Source: Candidatus Gastranaerophilales bacterium
Lineage (GTDB): Bacteria; Cyanobacteriota; Vampirovibrionia; Gastranaerophilales; Gastranaerophilaceae
Assembly: GCA_944325625.1 (NCBI GenBank)
Contig: CALVAP010000006.1
Span: forward strand, 1 to 64,000
Direction: 5' to 3'
DNA: 64,000 nt
The position numbers and the translations under genes were made by a program. Shown here one piece after another: positions 35,937 to 45,021 of this stretch (positions are counted from its first letter, which is position 1; the number at the start of each line of letters is the position of its first letter). The notes under the pieces are model-generated. The model was not told where the DNA came from and ran no database searches. It worked only from the letters and a program-made list of their open reading frames with translations.

Positions 35937-37554
35937 CTTCTGCTCTTTCTTCTTGTGCATCTTTTTCAAATTTTATGGGTAATGTGAGTATAAATTTTGT
36001 TCCCTTATTCGGTTCGGTTTTTATCCTTATGTCTCCGTGGTGGTCTTTTATTACTCTGTAACTGATAGACATTCCAAGCCCTGTTCCTTTACCAACCGGT
36101 TTGGTTGTGAAAAACGGATCAAATATGCGTTCTGCCGTTTCTCTATCCATGCCTTTTCCATTATCTTCAAATTCTATTATAACATTTTCACCTTCATGTT
36201 TGGTTCTTATGTATACGTCACCTTTGTCTTCTATTGCATAAAATGCGTTATCTAATATGTTCATAAAGACTTGATTAAGTTGTCCACCGTAACTTTCAAC
36301 CAAGGGTAAATTTTCTTCGTATTCTTTATGAATTTCTATGCGATTTTTATATTTCGAATGTAAAATATTTAATGTTGTATCAATTTCTTTGGCTATGTTA
36401 ATGCTGCTAAGAACTCTTTCTTCCATTCTTGAAAAGTTCTTTAGGTCCATGATTATATTCTTTGTTCTTTCTGTCCCTTCTCTACAGCTGTTTATCAAGG
36501 CTCCTAAGTCTTCTTTAAGAAAGGCTAAATCTATATCATTTTTTATCTGTTCAATTTCCTTTTTATGTTCTTCAAGTAACTCACCTTCGTATTCCCCATA
36601 TTTATCTATCAGCATTATTAAATCATTAGTATAATTGGTAAGATGAATTAAGTTTCCATATATAAAGTTGACGGGATTGTTTATTTCGTGTGTTATTCCC
36701 GCAACCAATTCCCCTAATGATTTCATCTTTTCTGAATGAACCATCATTGCCTGTGTGCTTTGTAGTTCTTTATATGCTTTGTTTAATTGTTTTGTTCTTT
36801 CTGCTACTTTATTTTCCAATGATGTATACATATCTCTTAAGTTTTCCGCCATTGTATTGTAAGAGTCTACCAATTTGTCTATTTCTTCATAGTTGAAGTA
36901 TTCTATGCGGTGGTTAAAATCACCTTCCGCAAATCTTTTTGAACCTTCAGAAAGTTTTTCTATGGGTTTTATTACTATCTTTGTTAATCTGTGCGACAAA
37001 AAGAGTCCTAAAATAATAGAAAATATGACTATATAACTCATGTTATTAATAAAGTTTTCGATGTTTTGGTTTAGTAAAGCCTTAGAGTAAAATCCGACGT
37101 ACATTGTTGTGTCTTTTTTTGCCCCAGTTACGTAGTATGTTCCTGTGTTTCCATGCGGAGTGTAGGTGTCTATGTCTTTTGCTTTTATTCCGTTTAGTAT
37201 TTGTGTTGAAAAAATCTTTCCCTTTAATGCTGGTATCGATGAGTATTCTATTTTGTTATTGGTATTATTTTTAACTACAAAGTATGCTATCAGGTCGCTG
37301 TTTATGGCGTTATTTACTACATTTTGTATATTTGAATAGTTTTTTTTATCTACGGCATTTCCTAAAATTTGAAAAAGAGAGGTGGAGAGCGCTCGATTTA
37401 TAGAACTGGACTGGGTATCCACTTTTATGGTTATTTCTTTCAAAAAAAGCATTACATATGCTGCAATACATAATGTTATTATTCCTATTAGCACGGACGA
37501 TATTAGTGCCATATGAGTGCTTAACTTTATTTTGGAAGTGTGTTTTTCGCTCAT
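35926..37554 (-). CDS. membrane sensor histidine kinase
   Basis: 542 residues. Two membrane helices (about 15-33 and 173-190) enclose a periplasmic sensor of about 140 residues. A HAMP domain follows (PIEKLSEGSKRFAEGDFNHRI), then a coiled coil, a HisKA-type helix with histidine in GITHEINNPVNFIYGN, and a HATPase domain with QVFMNILDNAFYAI, EDNGKGMD and GKGTGLGMSI. It belongs to the NtrB-like class with the HEINNP form. Its partner is the overlapping HD-GYP regulator. Position in the flagellar export operon suggests it controls motility or export through c-di-GMP. Confidence 0.93.
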   Translation of the reverse strand: MSEKHTSKIKLSTHMALISSVLIGIITLCIAAYVMLFLKEITIKVDTQSSSINRALSTSLFQILGNAVDKKNYSNIQNVVNNAINSDLIAYFVVKNNTNNKIEYSSIPALKGKIFSTQILNGIKAKDIDTYTPHGNTGTYYVTGAKKDTTMYVGFYSKALLNQNIENFINNMSYIVIFSIILGLFLSHRLTKIVIKPIEKLSEGSKRFAEGDFNHRIEYFNYEEIDKLVDSYNTMAENLRDMYTSLENKVAERTKQLNKAYKELQSTQAMMVHSEKMKSLGELVAGITHEINNPVNFIYGNLIHLTNYTNDLIMLIDKYGEYEGELLEEHKKEIEQIKNDIDLAFLKEDLGALINSCREGTERTKNIIMDLKNFSRMEERVLSSINIAKEIDTTLNILHSKYKNRIEIHKEYEENLPLVESYGGQLNQVFMNILDNAFYAIEDKGDVYIRTKHEGENVIIEFEDNGKGMDRETAERIFDPFFTTKPVGKGTGLGMSISYRVIKDHHGDIRIKTEPNKGTKFILTLPIKFEKDAQEERAEDER

Positions 37555-37570
37555 TTTTTTCCCTTACTTT

Positions 37571-37786
37571 TTACTTTTTCCTTCCTCTCGGGTTATCCAG
37601 TATTGCCCCTGTAAGATGCCCCAGATATCCCATTATCAAGGCTGCTGGTAACACCCGAATGAGTACAAATTTTAGAGTAGTTACATCTACAGTCATTGTT
37701 TGTATTAGATTCATTCCCAATAATACGATTATGGAAAAGGATGCTAATATTCCTGATAATTTCTTTGAATAAGTTAATTCCGCCAT
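37571..37786 (-). CDS. small two-helix membrane protein
   Basis: 71 residues with two hydrophobic segments (ILASFSIIVLLGMNLIQ and FVLIRVLPAALIMGYLGHLTGAIL) and a basic end PRGRKK. Its start overlaps the stop of the PilZ gene by one base, and it ends 16 bases before the kinase gene, so it is translated within this operon. Function unknown; it might anchor or couple the PilZ protein or the kinase. Confidence 0.75.
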   Translation of the reverse strand: MAELTYSKKLSGILASFSIIVLLGMNLIQTMTVDVTTLKFVLIRVLPAALIMGYLGHLTGAILDNPRGRKK

Positions 37787-38376
37787 TATTTGTTTGTGTT
37801 CTCCATGTATTTTCTGAAACAGAATTGAGCTAGAGTTATTCTATCCCTGTTTGATATCATCTTGAACTTTCCGGAAGTTGCATAGGTATTTGTTTCTGTT
37901 TTATCTTGTCTTATCGGTGCAAATATTCCGGTTATTATTTGCTTTTTATCTATCGTTAAACTGAAGCTGTAATCTTCACTCATTGATAATTCTTTTTGTG
38001 AAACAACTTTCATTCCTCCTGCTGATAAATCTGTTATGAGGACATCAATTTGTTGGGTTGATGTTTTTAGCTGTATATTCGCATTAAATTCTATTCTTGT
38101 GTATTCTCTTCTTTGGAGTGTTTTTTGTGTTATAGGTAATGTCAGTTTATAGAGATTATCTTCAATTTTACTTATTTTGGACTTGAAGTAGATTATCCCA
38201 TCTTCAGCCAAAGTAAAGCATTCTGCCTTGCCGGTTATATCTTTGTCTGATATTGGCTGTTCGGGCGTAATGCACAAAAACTCACCGCAACTATCTTTAA
38301 CTCTTACACTGCAGGCAGCTTCCACGTCTGTTGGTACTATTTTTATTATTTGGTTCTCTTTGAATGTTGATAACAT
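37786..38376 (-). CDS. PilZ-domain c-di-GMP receptor (YcgR-like)
   Basis: 196 residues. An N-terminal flagellar-brake-like beta domain (about 1-85) is followed by a C-terminal PilZ domain with both c-di-GMP motifs, RxxxR in LQRREYTRIEF and DxSxxG in ITDLSAGGMKV. This two-domain layout is that of YcgR/FlgZ, which slows flagellar motors on binding c-di-GMP. It directly follows flhA by 15 bases on the same strand. Likely job: linking c-di-GMP to the flagellum or export gate. Confidence 0.9.
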   Translation of the reverse strand: MLSTFKENQIIKIVPTDVEAACSVRVKDSCGEFLCITPEQPISDKDITGKAECFTLAEDGIIYFKSKISKIEDNLYKLTLPITQKTLQRREYTRIEFNANIQLKTSTQQIDVLITDLSAGGMKVVSQKELSMSEDYSFSLTIDKKQIITGIFAPIRQDKTETNTYATSGKFKMISNRDRITLAQFCFRKYMENTNK

Positions 38377-38391
38377 TTTTAATTTTCCTTT

Positions 38392-40500
38392 TTATATGTT
38401 TGTTCTTGTTGGAGCTGTTTTTACTACTCCAACCGATTTTGCTTTTGTATTATTACTTATCTCATTATACGACATAACAAAAATTTGTGGATAGGTTCTT
38501 TCTATTAACCGTCTAAAAGGTAGTCTTATTGGTGATGAGCAAAGTATTACCGGTTGTGTTCCACTGTTTTTTATTGCCTTTTCAAGTTCATAATTCAACC
38601 CGTCAAGAAGTTTTCTTGTAAAATCAGGGTCTAAAGTAAGACTTTGACCGTCAGGACTTATTCCTTGCGCTATAATATTTTCCACATCCGGTGCAAGTGT
38701 TATTGCCAGAAGCTCTCCTGTGTCTGAGAGGTTTTGTTTGCAGATTGTTCTTGATAATGCCTGTCTGACTTGTTCTGTTAGAAAATCAGCATTTTTAGAT
38801 ACTTTAGACTGCAAACTCATTACTTCTAAAATAGTTCTCAAGTCCCTTATGGAAACTCGTTCTTTTAGCAGATTTTGAATTACCTGTTGGACTTCTGCTG
38901 TTGTTATATCTTTCATCAGATCGTTCACATAATCTTCTGAAAATTCTTTTTTTAAATTATCTATAAGTTGAGTTATATCTGCACGTGAAAGTATTTCCGC
39001 AGCATTTTTTTTGATAACTTCTGTCAGGTGTGTTGAGATTACTGCGGAGGGGCTTACTACTGTATAGCTGTTCATTTCCGCATAATCTTTATCTTTTTCT
39101 TCAATCCATAATGCGGGAAGTCCAAAAGCAGGTTCTATTGCACTTATTCCTTTAAGTTCCGGATCATCAGCTCCCCCGAGTGCATTCATCGCAAGACTCC
39201 TGTCCGGATAAACTTCACCATGTTCTATTGGGACACCTTTGAGGTTTATTTGATATTGGTTTGGCGGTAGTTGCAAGTTATCCCTTACTCTGATAGAGGG
39301 CAGAACTAAACCCAATTCCAGTGCTGTTTGACGACGAATTTGTGCGATTCTTTCCAATAAATCCCCGCCTTGTTCCACATTTATTAGTGGTACTAGTCGA
39401 TAGCCTATTTCTATTTCTATTGTTTCTACGTTCAAAAGCTCCATTACGCTTTCTTTGGTTATTTTTTTGCGTTTTTTTCCTGTTTTTTCTGCAATGACCT
39501 TTTGTTCTTCAGCTACTTTTGCAGCTTCTTCTTCTGCTTTCTTTTCCTTGTTCTTTTTAAGTGCAAACCAGCCTACGCCTGCTCCAACCAGAAAAAACGG
39601 CAGTGTTGGCATTCCGGGAATTATTCCCAGTAACAAGAGCAACCCTGAAACAACTCCCAAGACTATTGGGTTTGAAAACATTTCCATTTTGATGTCATCT
39701 GAAAGAGATGAATCCTGACCGCTTGCACGGGTTATTATCAAACCTGTTGCGAAGGAAATTAACAGTGCCGGAATTTGTGATACCAACCCATCTCCGACTG
39801 TTAGTATTGTATAGGTGCTCAGCGCATTGAGGATATCCATTTTTAGCTGCCATACGCCTATGATTAATCCGCCAAAAATATTTATTACGGTTATTACTAT
39901 ACCCGCAGTTGCATCCCCTTTTACAAATTTTGAGGCACCATCCATTGTTCCGTAAAAATCTGCTTCTCTTTCTAATTTGCGTCGCCTTGCTTTTGCTTGC
40001 TCTTCGTTTATCAATCCGGAGTTTAGATCGGCGTCTATCGATAATTGTTTACCAGGCATGCTGTCTAATGTAAATCTTGCCGATACTTCTGCGACTCTCC
40101 CAGCTCCGCCTGTTATAACCATAAAGTTTATTAATACCAGTATCGCAAATATTATAAATCCGACTACGTAGTTTCCTCCTACAACAAATTCTCCAAACGA
40201 GCTTATAACCTGTCCGGCTTCAGCTTTTAGCAGAATCAATCTTGTCGAACTTACGTTTAATCCAAGCCTAAATATTGTTGATATTAGCAATATAATCGGA
40301 AAGGATGAATATTCCAGCGGTTCTTTTGTAAATAAGCAAACTAAAAGAATTATTACGGATAGTGAAATATTCAGAGTAAGTAAGACGTCCAATAGCTGCG
40401 GTGGAAGCGGTAAAATCATCATTGATATGATAATTACCAAACCAACGGCAAGAATTACGTCATTATTCTTAAATAGTGTTGCTAGATTAGACAAATTCAT
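38392..40500 (-). CDS. flhA: flagellar export gate protein FlhA
   Basis: 702 residues, an eight-helix membrane domain plus a large cytoplasmic ring domain. Motifs match flagellar FlhA: STIFRLGLNVSSTRLIL, FVVGGNYVVGFIIFAIL, GAGRVAEVSARFTLDSMPGKQ, IDADLNSGLI, READFYGTMDGASKFVKGD and VGDGLVSQIPALL. A charged linker near 325-350 (KKNKEKKAEEEAAKVAEEQ) is followed by the ring domain, which recognises export chaperones and substrates. Sits after flhB, as usual. This is one of two FHIPEP genes in the window; the other (16525) has SctV-like residues. Confidence 0.95.
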   Translation of the reverse strand: MNLSNLATLFKNNDVILAVGLVIIISMMILPLPPQLLDVLLTLNISLSVIILLVCLFTKEPLEYSSFPIILLISTIFRLGLNVSSTRLILLKAEAGQVISSFGEFVVGGNYVVGFIIFAILVLINFMVITGGAGRVAEVSARFTLDSMPGKQLSIDADLNSGLINEEQAKARRRKLEREADFYGTMDGASKFVKGDATAGIVITVINIFGGLIIGVWQLKMDILNALSTYTILTVGDGLVSQIPALLISFATGLIITRASGQDSSLSDDIKMEMFSNPIVLGVVSGLLLLLGIIPGMPTLPFFLVGAGVGWFALKKNKEKKAEEEAAKVAEEQKVIAEKTGKKRKKITKESVMELLNVETIEIEIGYRLVPLINVEQGGDLLERIAQIRRQTALELGLVLPSIRVRDNLQLPPNQYQINLKGVPIEHGEVYPDRSLAMNALGGADDPELKGISAIEPAFGLPALWIEEKDKDYAEMNSYTVVSPSAVISTHLTEVIKKNAAEILSRADITQLIDNLKKEFSEDYVNDLMKDITTAEVQQVIQNLLKERVSIRDLRTILEVMSLQSKVSKNADFLTEQVRQALSRTICKQNLSDTGELLAITLAPDVENIIAQGISPDGQSLTLDPDFTRKLLDGLNYELEKAIKNSGTQPVILCSSPIRLPFRRLIERTYPQIFVMSYNEISNNTKAKSVGVVKTAPTRTNI

Positions 40501-40517
40501 TGACCGCTATTTTTACC

Positions 40518-41594
40518 TCATACTCCACTCTTATTTTTATTGTACACGAAAGCAAGGATTTCGGCTACTGCTACATACAATTCAGCCGGAATTATTGCAT
40601 CAAGTTTTACTAATTTATATAAAGCCCTTGCCAATGGAGGGTTTTCTACTATAGGTACATTATTATGCCTTGCGACTTCCCTTATTTTGAATGCCATAAA
40701 ATCTACACCTTTTGCAACAACTTTTGGTGCCGGTGCTTCGGTTTTATCATATTTGATTGCAACGGCATAATGAGTTGGGTTTGCTACAACTACGTCTGAT
40801 TTTGGAATAGCTGACATCATTTTTTGCTGTGCAAATTGCATTTGTGCAGATTTTATTTTGGACTTAATTAATGGATCCCCTTCTGCGTTTTTCCATTCAT
40901 CTTTGACTTCTTGTTTTGTCATTTTTATTGACTTGTTGTATTCGTAATCTTGATACTTCTTGTCTATAAAACCTATTATTAGCATAGCAATACAAATATT
41001 TATTATCATTTGGGTTAGAACAGACCCCAGTACGGCAAAACCTGTGTTAATATCTGCACCCATTAGTCCGTAGAGTTCATCTTTTCTTGATAGTACTGCA
41101 GAAAATCCGCAATATGCTACTACCGCCATTTTGGCAAGAGATTTTGCCAGTTCCATTAAGTTTTTTGGTGAGAAGGGGTTTAGGGTCTTTTTTAATCCAT
41201 TTATGATTTGGGACGGCGAGAGCTTGTCCAGTGAGGGTTTTAGCTTTTTTATCGCAAACAATGAGCCTACTTGCAGTCTTAATGCTACTGCAGTTACTGC
41301 TGCAAGTGCTAATAAAAATGGAAGCAGAATGTCCCCTGCACTTTTGGCAAAAGGTACCAATATTGCTATAATGTCATCTGTGGGAATTTCTTTTGGGGTA
41401 AGGTGGGTTACTGTTTGGTACATAAGCTCTTTGGTATTTGTTATTATTTGGGATGCCAGAAAAAGCATCAAAGCACACCCTGCACTTATTGTTATTGCAG
41501 AGTTTAAGTCTTGACTTTTGGAAATATTTCCTTTTTCTCGTTCTTTTTCCCGCCGTCGCGGTGTTGCTTCTTCTGTTTTGTTATCCGCCGCCAT
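40518..41594 (-). CDS. flhB: flagellar export gate and specificity switch protein FlhB
   Basis: 358 residues. Four membrane helices and a cytoplasmic domain with the self-cleaving motif NPTH at 272-275 (VVVANPTHYAVAIKYD), which changes export from rod/hook to filament-type substrates. The basic N-terminus (EEATPRRREKEREKGN) is typical. 17-18 base gaps to fliR and flhA show one operon. Intact motif indicates a working switch, although hook and filament genes are not in the window. Confidence 0.95.
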   Translation of the reverse strand: MAADNKTEEATPRRREKEREKGNISKSQDLNSAITISAGCALMLFLASQIITNTKELMYQTVTHLTPKEIPTDDIIAILVPFAKSAGDILLPFLLALAAVTAVALRLQVGSLFAIKKLKPSLDKLSPSQIINGLKKTLNPFSPKNLMELAKSLAKMAVVAYCGFSAVLSRKDELYGLMGADINTGFAVLGSVLTQMIINICIAMLIIGFIDKKYQDYEYNKSIKMTKQEVKDEWKNAEGDPLIKSKIKSAQMQFAQQKMMSAIPKSDVVVANPTHYAVAIKYDKTEAPAPKVVAKGVDFMAFKIREVARHNNVPIVENPPLARALYKLVKLDAIIPAELYVAVAEILAFVYNKNKSGV

Positions 41595-41612
41595 TGGCGT
41601 TTCTCCTCCTTA

Positions 41613-42401
41613 TTAGCCCATAAACAGTTTGAGTATTCCTGCCATGTATTTCTCTATTGCATACGCCAAATAAGAGATTGTCGGTGCAATAAACATTATT
41701 ATCAAAATTAGTCCCAGCCCTATCTTAAATGGTAATGCAACCATGAATATATTCATTTGCGGCATCATTTTTGCGACAAAACCCATAAGCACTTCGCTTA
41801 TAAATAAAACACAAAAAATAGGGAGTATGATTTGAAATGAAATTACAAACATATGTGAAAAAAGCATTATTACCTGTTTTACAAGAGCTGGCGTGAATAT
41901 AAATTCCAATCCCGGTGGTATAGCAGCAAAACTCTTGTAAATCGATATGAATAGCCAATGGTGCGCATTCAATGCTAAAAAGACTATAGTTGCAACATAA
42001 ACATAAACTTGTCCTATTATAGGTGTTTGTTCATTTGATGTTGGGTCTAGAACTTGTCCCATTGTTATACCCATTTGTATTCCAAGGGTTTGCCCGGCTA
42101 TTTGGACCGCAGAAAAGATGAAGCGTGCTATAAATCCGATTAAAAATCCAACGAAAAATTCTTTAACGAGAAACAACGTAAGTTCAATCATGTTGTTTGG
42201 TATTGATAAAGCCGAAGTCTTGATAACAACAGGGTACATGATAAAGGCCACAGTCGCGCACAGCCAGATTTTTGCCTGGGTTGGAATTGGGTAAGTCGAA
42301 AAAAGTGGTGCTGATGCTATCATTCCTGATAATCTGGTAAAAACTATTATAAAAATTATTATACTATTTGGTGATAAAAGTGATAATAAGTCCTGCGCCA
42401 T
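41613..42401 (-). CDS. fliR: flagellar export gate protein FliR
   Basis: 262 residues, mostly membrane helices. FliR with FliP and FliQ forms the helical core pore of the gate. Recognised by FTRLSGMIASAPLFSTYPIPTQAKI, EFFVGFLIGFIARFIFSAVQIAGQTLGIQMG and ILPIFCVLFISEVLMGFVAKMMPQMNIFMVALP (read as separate segments). Located between fliQ and flhB as in other bacteria. Confidence 0.94.
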   Translation of the reverse strand: MAQDLLSLLSPNSIIIFIIVFTRLSGMIASAPLFSTYPIPTQAKIWLCATVAFIMYPVVIKTSALSIPNNMIELTLFLVKEFFVGFLIGFIARFIFSAVQIAGQTLGIQMGITMGQVLDPTSNEQTPIIGQVYVYVATIVFLALNAHHWLFISIYKSFAAIPPGLEFIFTPALVKQVIMLFSHMFVISFQIILPIFCVLFISEVLMGFVAKMMPQMNIFMVALPFKIGLGLILIIMFIAPTISYLAYAIEKYMAGILKLFMG

Positions 42402-42421
42402 TCGTTTTGCTCCTCAATCTG

Positions 42422-42691
42422 TCAATGTATTAACGCCGGAATTTGTGCGAAAAGTTCGTTTGTTCGCTCAATAAAAACATTTACCATCCATGGTAGAAGA
42501 ATAATAAGTGTTAATACGCAGGCAATAATCTTTGGTACAAAAGTTAGTGTTGATTCTTGTATTTGTGTTACTGTTTGAAAAATACTTATTATAAGCCCCA
42601 CAACTATTGCAACCAACAATACCGGTGACATCATTTGAAGCATCAGTATCAATGTAGTTTGAGTTAGTGATAGAATGACTGTTTGTTCCAT
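42422..42691 (-). CDS. fliQ: flagellar export gate protein FliQ
   Basis: 89 residues, two membrane helices (LMLQMMSPVLLVAIVVGLII; FVPKIIACVLTLIILLPWM) joined by the conserved cytoplasmic loop SIFQTVTQIQESTLTF. Length and motif are standard. It lies 12 bases after fliP. Confidence 0.95.
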   Translation of the reverse strand: MEQTVILSLTQTTLILMLQMMSPVLLVAIVVGLIISIFQTVTQIQESTLTFVPKIIACVLTLIILLPWMVNVFIERTNELFAQIPALIH

Positions 42692-42703
42692 TTTTATCCT
42701 TTA

Positions 42704-43465
42704 TCAGGTTATAAAGCCTTCAATCAATGATTTAGTAATTAAGTACCAACCATCAATCATTACAAAAAGTATAAGTTTGAACGGAGTTGCAATTGTTGCA
42801 GGAGGCAAAAACAGCATCCCCATCGAAACAAGTATACTCGATACTACGATATCAATTACCAAAAACGGTAAAAATATTACAAAGCCGATTTTAAAAGATG
42901 TTTTTAGTTCACTTAAAACAAATGCAGGAATAAGAATATAATTTTCCACCTCACTTGCATTTTTGGGCTTTTCCATTTTTGCCATGTTAATAAAGAGTCC
43001 AAGTTCTTTTTCACCGGTTTGTTTAAGCATAAACATTCTTAGTGGCTGCATTGCCTTTTCAAGTGCAACTTCTTGAGTGATTTGATTTTTCATATAGGGT
43101 TGGATGGCTGTTTCATTAATTTTATTTATTGTCGGGGACATTACAAAAAATGTTAAAATTATTGCCAACCCTGCAAGGACTTGATTTGGCGGAAGGGTTG
43201 TTGTTCCGATTGCTTGACGAGTTAGTGCCAATACAATAACTATCCTTATGAAGGCGGTTGTCATAATAATTATGCTCGGTGCCAAAGTTAGTATTGTCAA
43301 AAGCACCAGAATTTGTACACCTTGTGTAAATTCTTGCGGGGTATTTGCTGTTTGCATTCCTATGTTTATGTTTGGAAATGCTATTGCACAAAAAGCAGGC
43401 ATGCTTTGCATTATTGTGTAAAACACCGCCAAAATCGTCCCCAACAGTACGTTTCTATGTTTCAT
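42704..43465 (-). CDS. fliP: flagellar export gate protein FliP
   Basis: 253 residues. A signal-type first helix is followed by periplasmic sequence, then the conserved core TLTLAPSIIIMTTAFIRIVIVL, LPPNQVLAGLAIILTFFVMSP, the long loop with PLRMFMLKQTGEKEL, and LIPAFVLSELKTSFKIGFVIFLPFLVIDIVVSSIL (read in pieces), ending IDGWYLITKSLIEGF. First gene of the operon running to 34929. FliO, which helps FliP assemble, is not seen. Confidence 0.95.
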   Translation of the reverse strand: MKHRNVLLGTILAVFYTIMQSMPAFCAIAFPNINIGMQTANTPQEFTQGVQILVLLTILTLAPSIIIMTTAFIRIVIVLALTRQAIGTTTLPPNQVLAGLAIILTFFVMSPTINKINETAIQPYMKNQITQEVALEKAMQPLRMFMLKQTGEKELGLFINMAKMEKPKNASEVENYILIPAFVLSELKTSFKIGFVIFLPFLVIDIVVSSILVSMGMLFLPPATIATPFKLILFVMIDGWYLITKSLIEGFIT

Positions 43466-43559
43466 TTATAATTTCTTTCGATTATTTTAGATACTCAAAC
43501 TAATAACATAATATACATTCTTTTCTATCGTTTCCACTTCTTAAACAAACTTAAAGATT

Positions 43560-44228
43560 ATGTCAAAAAAAAATATGTTTGTATTTAGTTCGTATATGAA
43601 AATTGGTAATAATCAGAATTTTAATACTCAATACAGACCGGCTTTTTCGGGGCAAAGGATATGTAGTGTTGGCTTGAAAAGAGTTTTAAATGGTGTAAAT
43701 CAATATATGTCTGCATATTTTACTCGCTTAACCAAAGAAGATATAGATTTGGTTGATAGTGCACGAAGTACTTGGGGGGTGGCGAATTATTCAAGTCTAA
43801 TTGTAGCTGATTGTTTGCGGATACTAAGTAAACCAATAACGTCAAAAGAAAAATGTAAAAGTTTTTTTATGATTGAAGAACCATATTTTTTGAATCCGGT
43901 TGATAAAATAAAAGCATTGGCTGAAACGCAAATTGAGGAAGATTCATTAGTGTTATCTTTTCTTCAGTCTGCAACTTCTATTAATCCCAAAGATAAAGTT
44001 TCCGGTGCAGGTACCGCTATAATATATGGTTTGACAAAAATTGCACGCAAAATGGGTTTGAATGAAATCAGGCTTACTTCTGCAAATTATACTACGGATG
44101 AATGGTATAACAAACTTGGCTTTTCCTCTGACATATATGGTAATTCTTTTGATATGATTTTGTCTTCGCGAGACTTTAATAGGTTTCAGAAGATAGTTGA
44201 GAATAAATATAAATTCAAAGGTGAGTAA
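43560..44228 (+). CDS. GNAT-like acetyltransferase paralog 1
   Basis: 222 residues. An N-terminal extension of about 40 residues contains PAFSG at 27-31 and ICSVGL. The rest has GNAT features: a pyrophosphate-loop-like VSGAGTAIIYGLTKIARKMG and, near the C-terminus, IRLTSANYTTDEWYNKLGFS, the usual final GNAT helix and strand. The first of three tandem paralogs. No signal peptide or membrane segment. Substrate unknown. Promoter and ribosome binding site are not clear; the fliP promoter region lies back to back with it in the 94-base gap. Confidence 0.75.
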   Translation: MSKKNMFVFSSYMKIGNNQNFNTQYRPAFSGQRICSVGLKRVLNGVNQYMSAYFTRLTKEDIDLVDSARSTWGVANYSSLIVADCLRILSKPITSKEKCKSFFMIEEPYFLNPVDKIKALAETQIEEDSLVLSFLQSATSINPKDKVSGAGTAIIYGLTKIARKMGLNEIRLTSANYTTDEWYNKLGFSSDIYGNSFDMILSSRDFNRFQKIVENKYKFKGE

Positions 44229-44290
44229 TTTTCACAGTAACATTATATTCACAAAATATTTTTTAATTTAAAAATAGCGCAAAATATTTT

Positions 44291-44944
44291 ATGTTTGGAT
44301 TTAATTTGAATATGCAAATAAATAGTAATTCGTCATTAAGTGTTCAGAAATTACCCTCTTTTCGCGGAGAAAGGATATGTTCTGTTGGGTTAAGAAAATT
44401 GGTAAACGGGAGGGATAAATACATCCCTGCTTTTTTTACAAGATTAACAAAAGAAGATGAAGGCTTGATAAATCGCATAAAATCTATATGGGAAAATAAG
44501 TTTTATGCTCGAATAATTGTTTCAGATTTTTTGAGGTGCTTAAGGGAACCTTTACCCAGGGAGCATAAGTATAAAAGATTTTTTATGGTAGAAGATCCCA
44601 ATTCATTGAAACCTGATGACAGAATAAAATCATTAGCCATGGTTTTGCTAGAAGATGAAAGTTTGTATTTGTCTTTTTTGCAGTCGGCTAGTAGTTTAAA
44701 ACTTGAGGATAAGGTTTCTGGGGGCGGTGTTGCTATGATATATGGACTAACTAAGCTTGCTCAAAAGATGGGCTTAAAAGAAATTAGACTGACCTCAGCT
44801 AATTTTGAAACAGATGTTTGGTACAAACGACTAGGATTTACTTCTAAGCTTTTTGGAAAAACATACGAGATGTATTTGCCTCAAAAAAAGTTTGCTAAAC
44901 TTCAAAAGTCTGTAGAGACGATGTATGAATTTGAAGGAAAATAG
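44291..44944 (+). CDS. GNAT-like acetyltransferase paralog 2
   Basis: 217 residues, clearly a duplicate of paralog 1: PSFRG at 22-26, ICSVGLRKLVNG, AFFTRLTKED, VSGGGVAMIYGLTKLAQKMG and IRLTSANFETDVWYKRLGFT all align. The loop is SGGGVA, still fitting acetyl-CoA binding. The two proteins differ most in the first 20 residues and the middle. Same strand as paralog 1, 62 bases away. Confidence 0.75.
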   Translation: MFGFNLNMQINSNSSLSVQKLPSFRGERICSVGLRKLVNGRDKYIPAFFTRLTKEDEGLINRIKSIWENKFYARIIVSDFLRCLREPLPREHKYKRFFMVEDPNSLKPDDRIKSLAMVLLEDESLYLSFLQSASSLKLEDKVSGGGVAMIYGLTKLAQKMGLKEIRLTSANFETDVWYKRLGFTSKLFGKTYEMYLPQKKFAKLQKSVETMYEFEGK

Positions 44945-45021
44945 TCTAATATGATAATATCTTCTAATTTCAATCAAAACTTTAAATCACGCCTTCTTTT
45001 TCGTCATTAAGACTGTATCCT

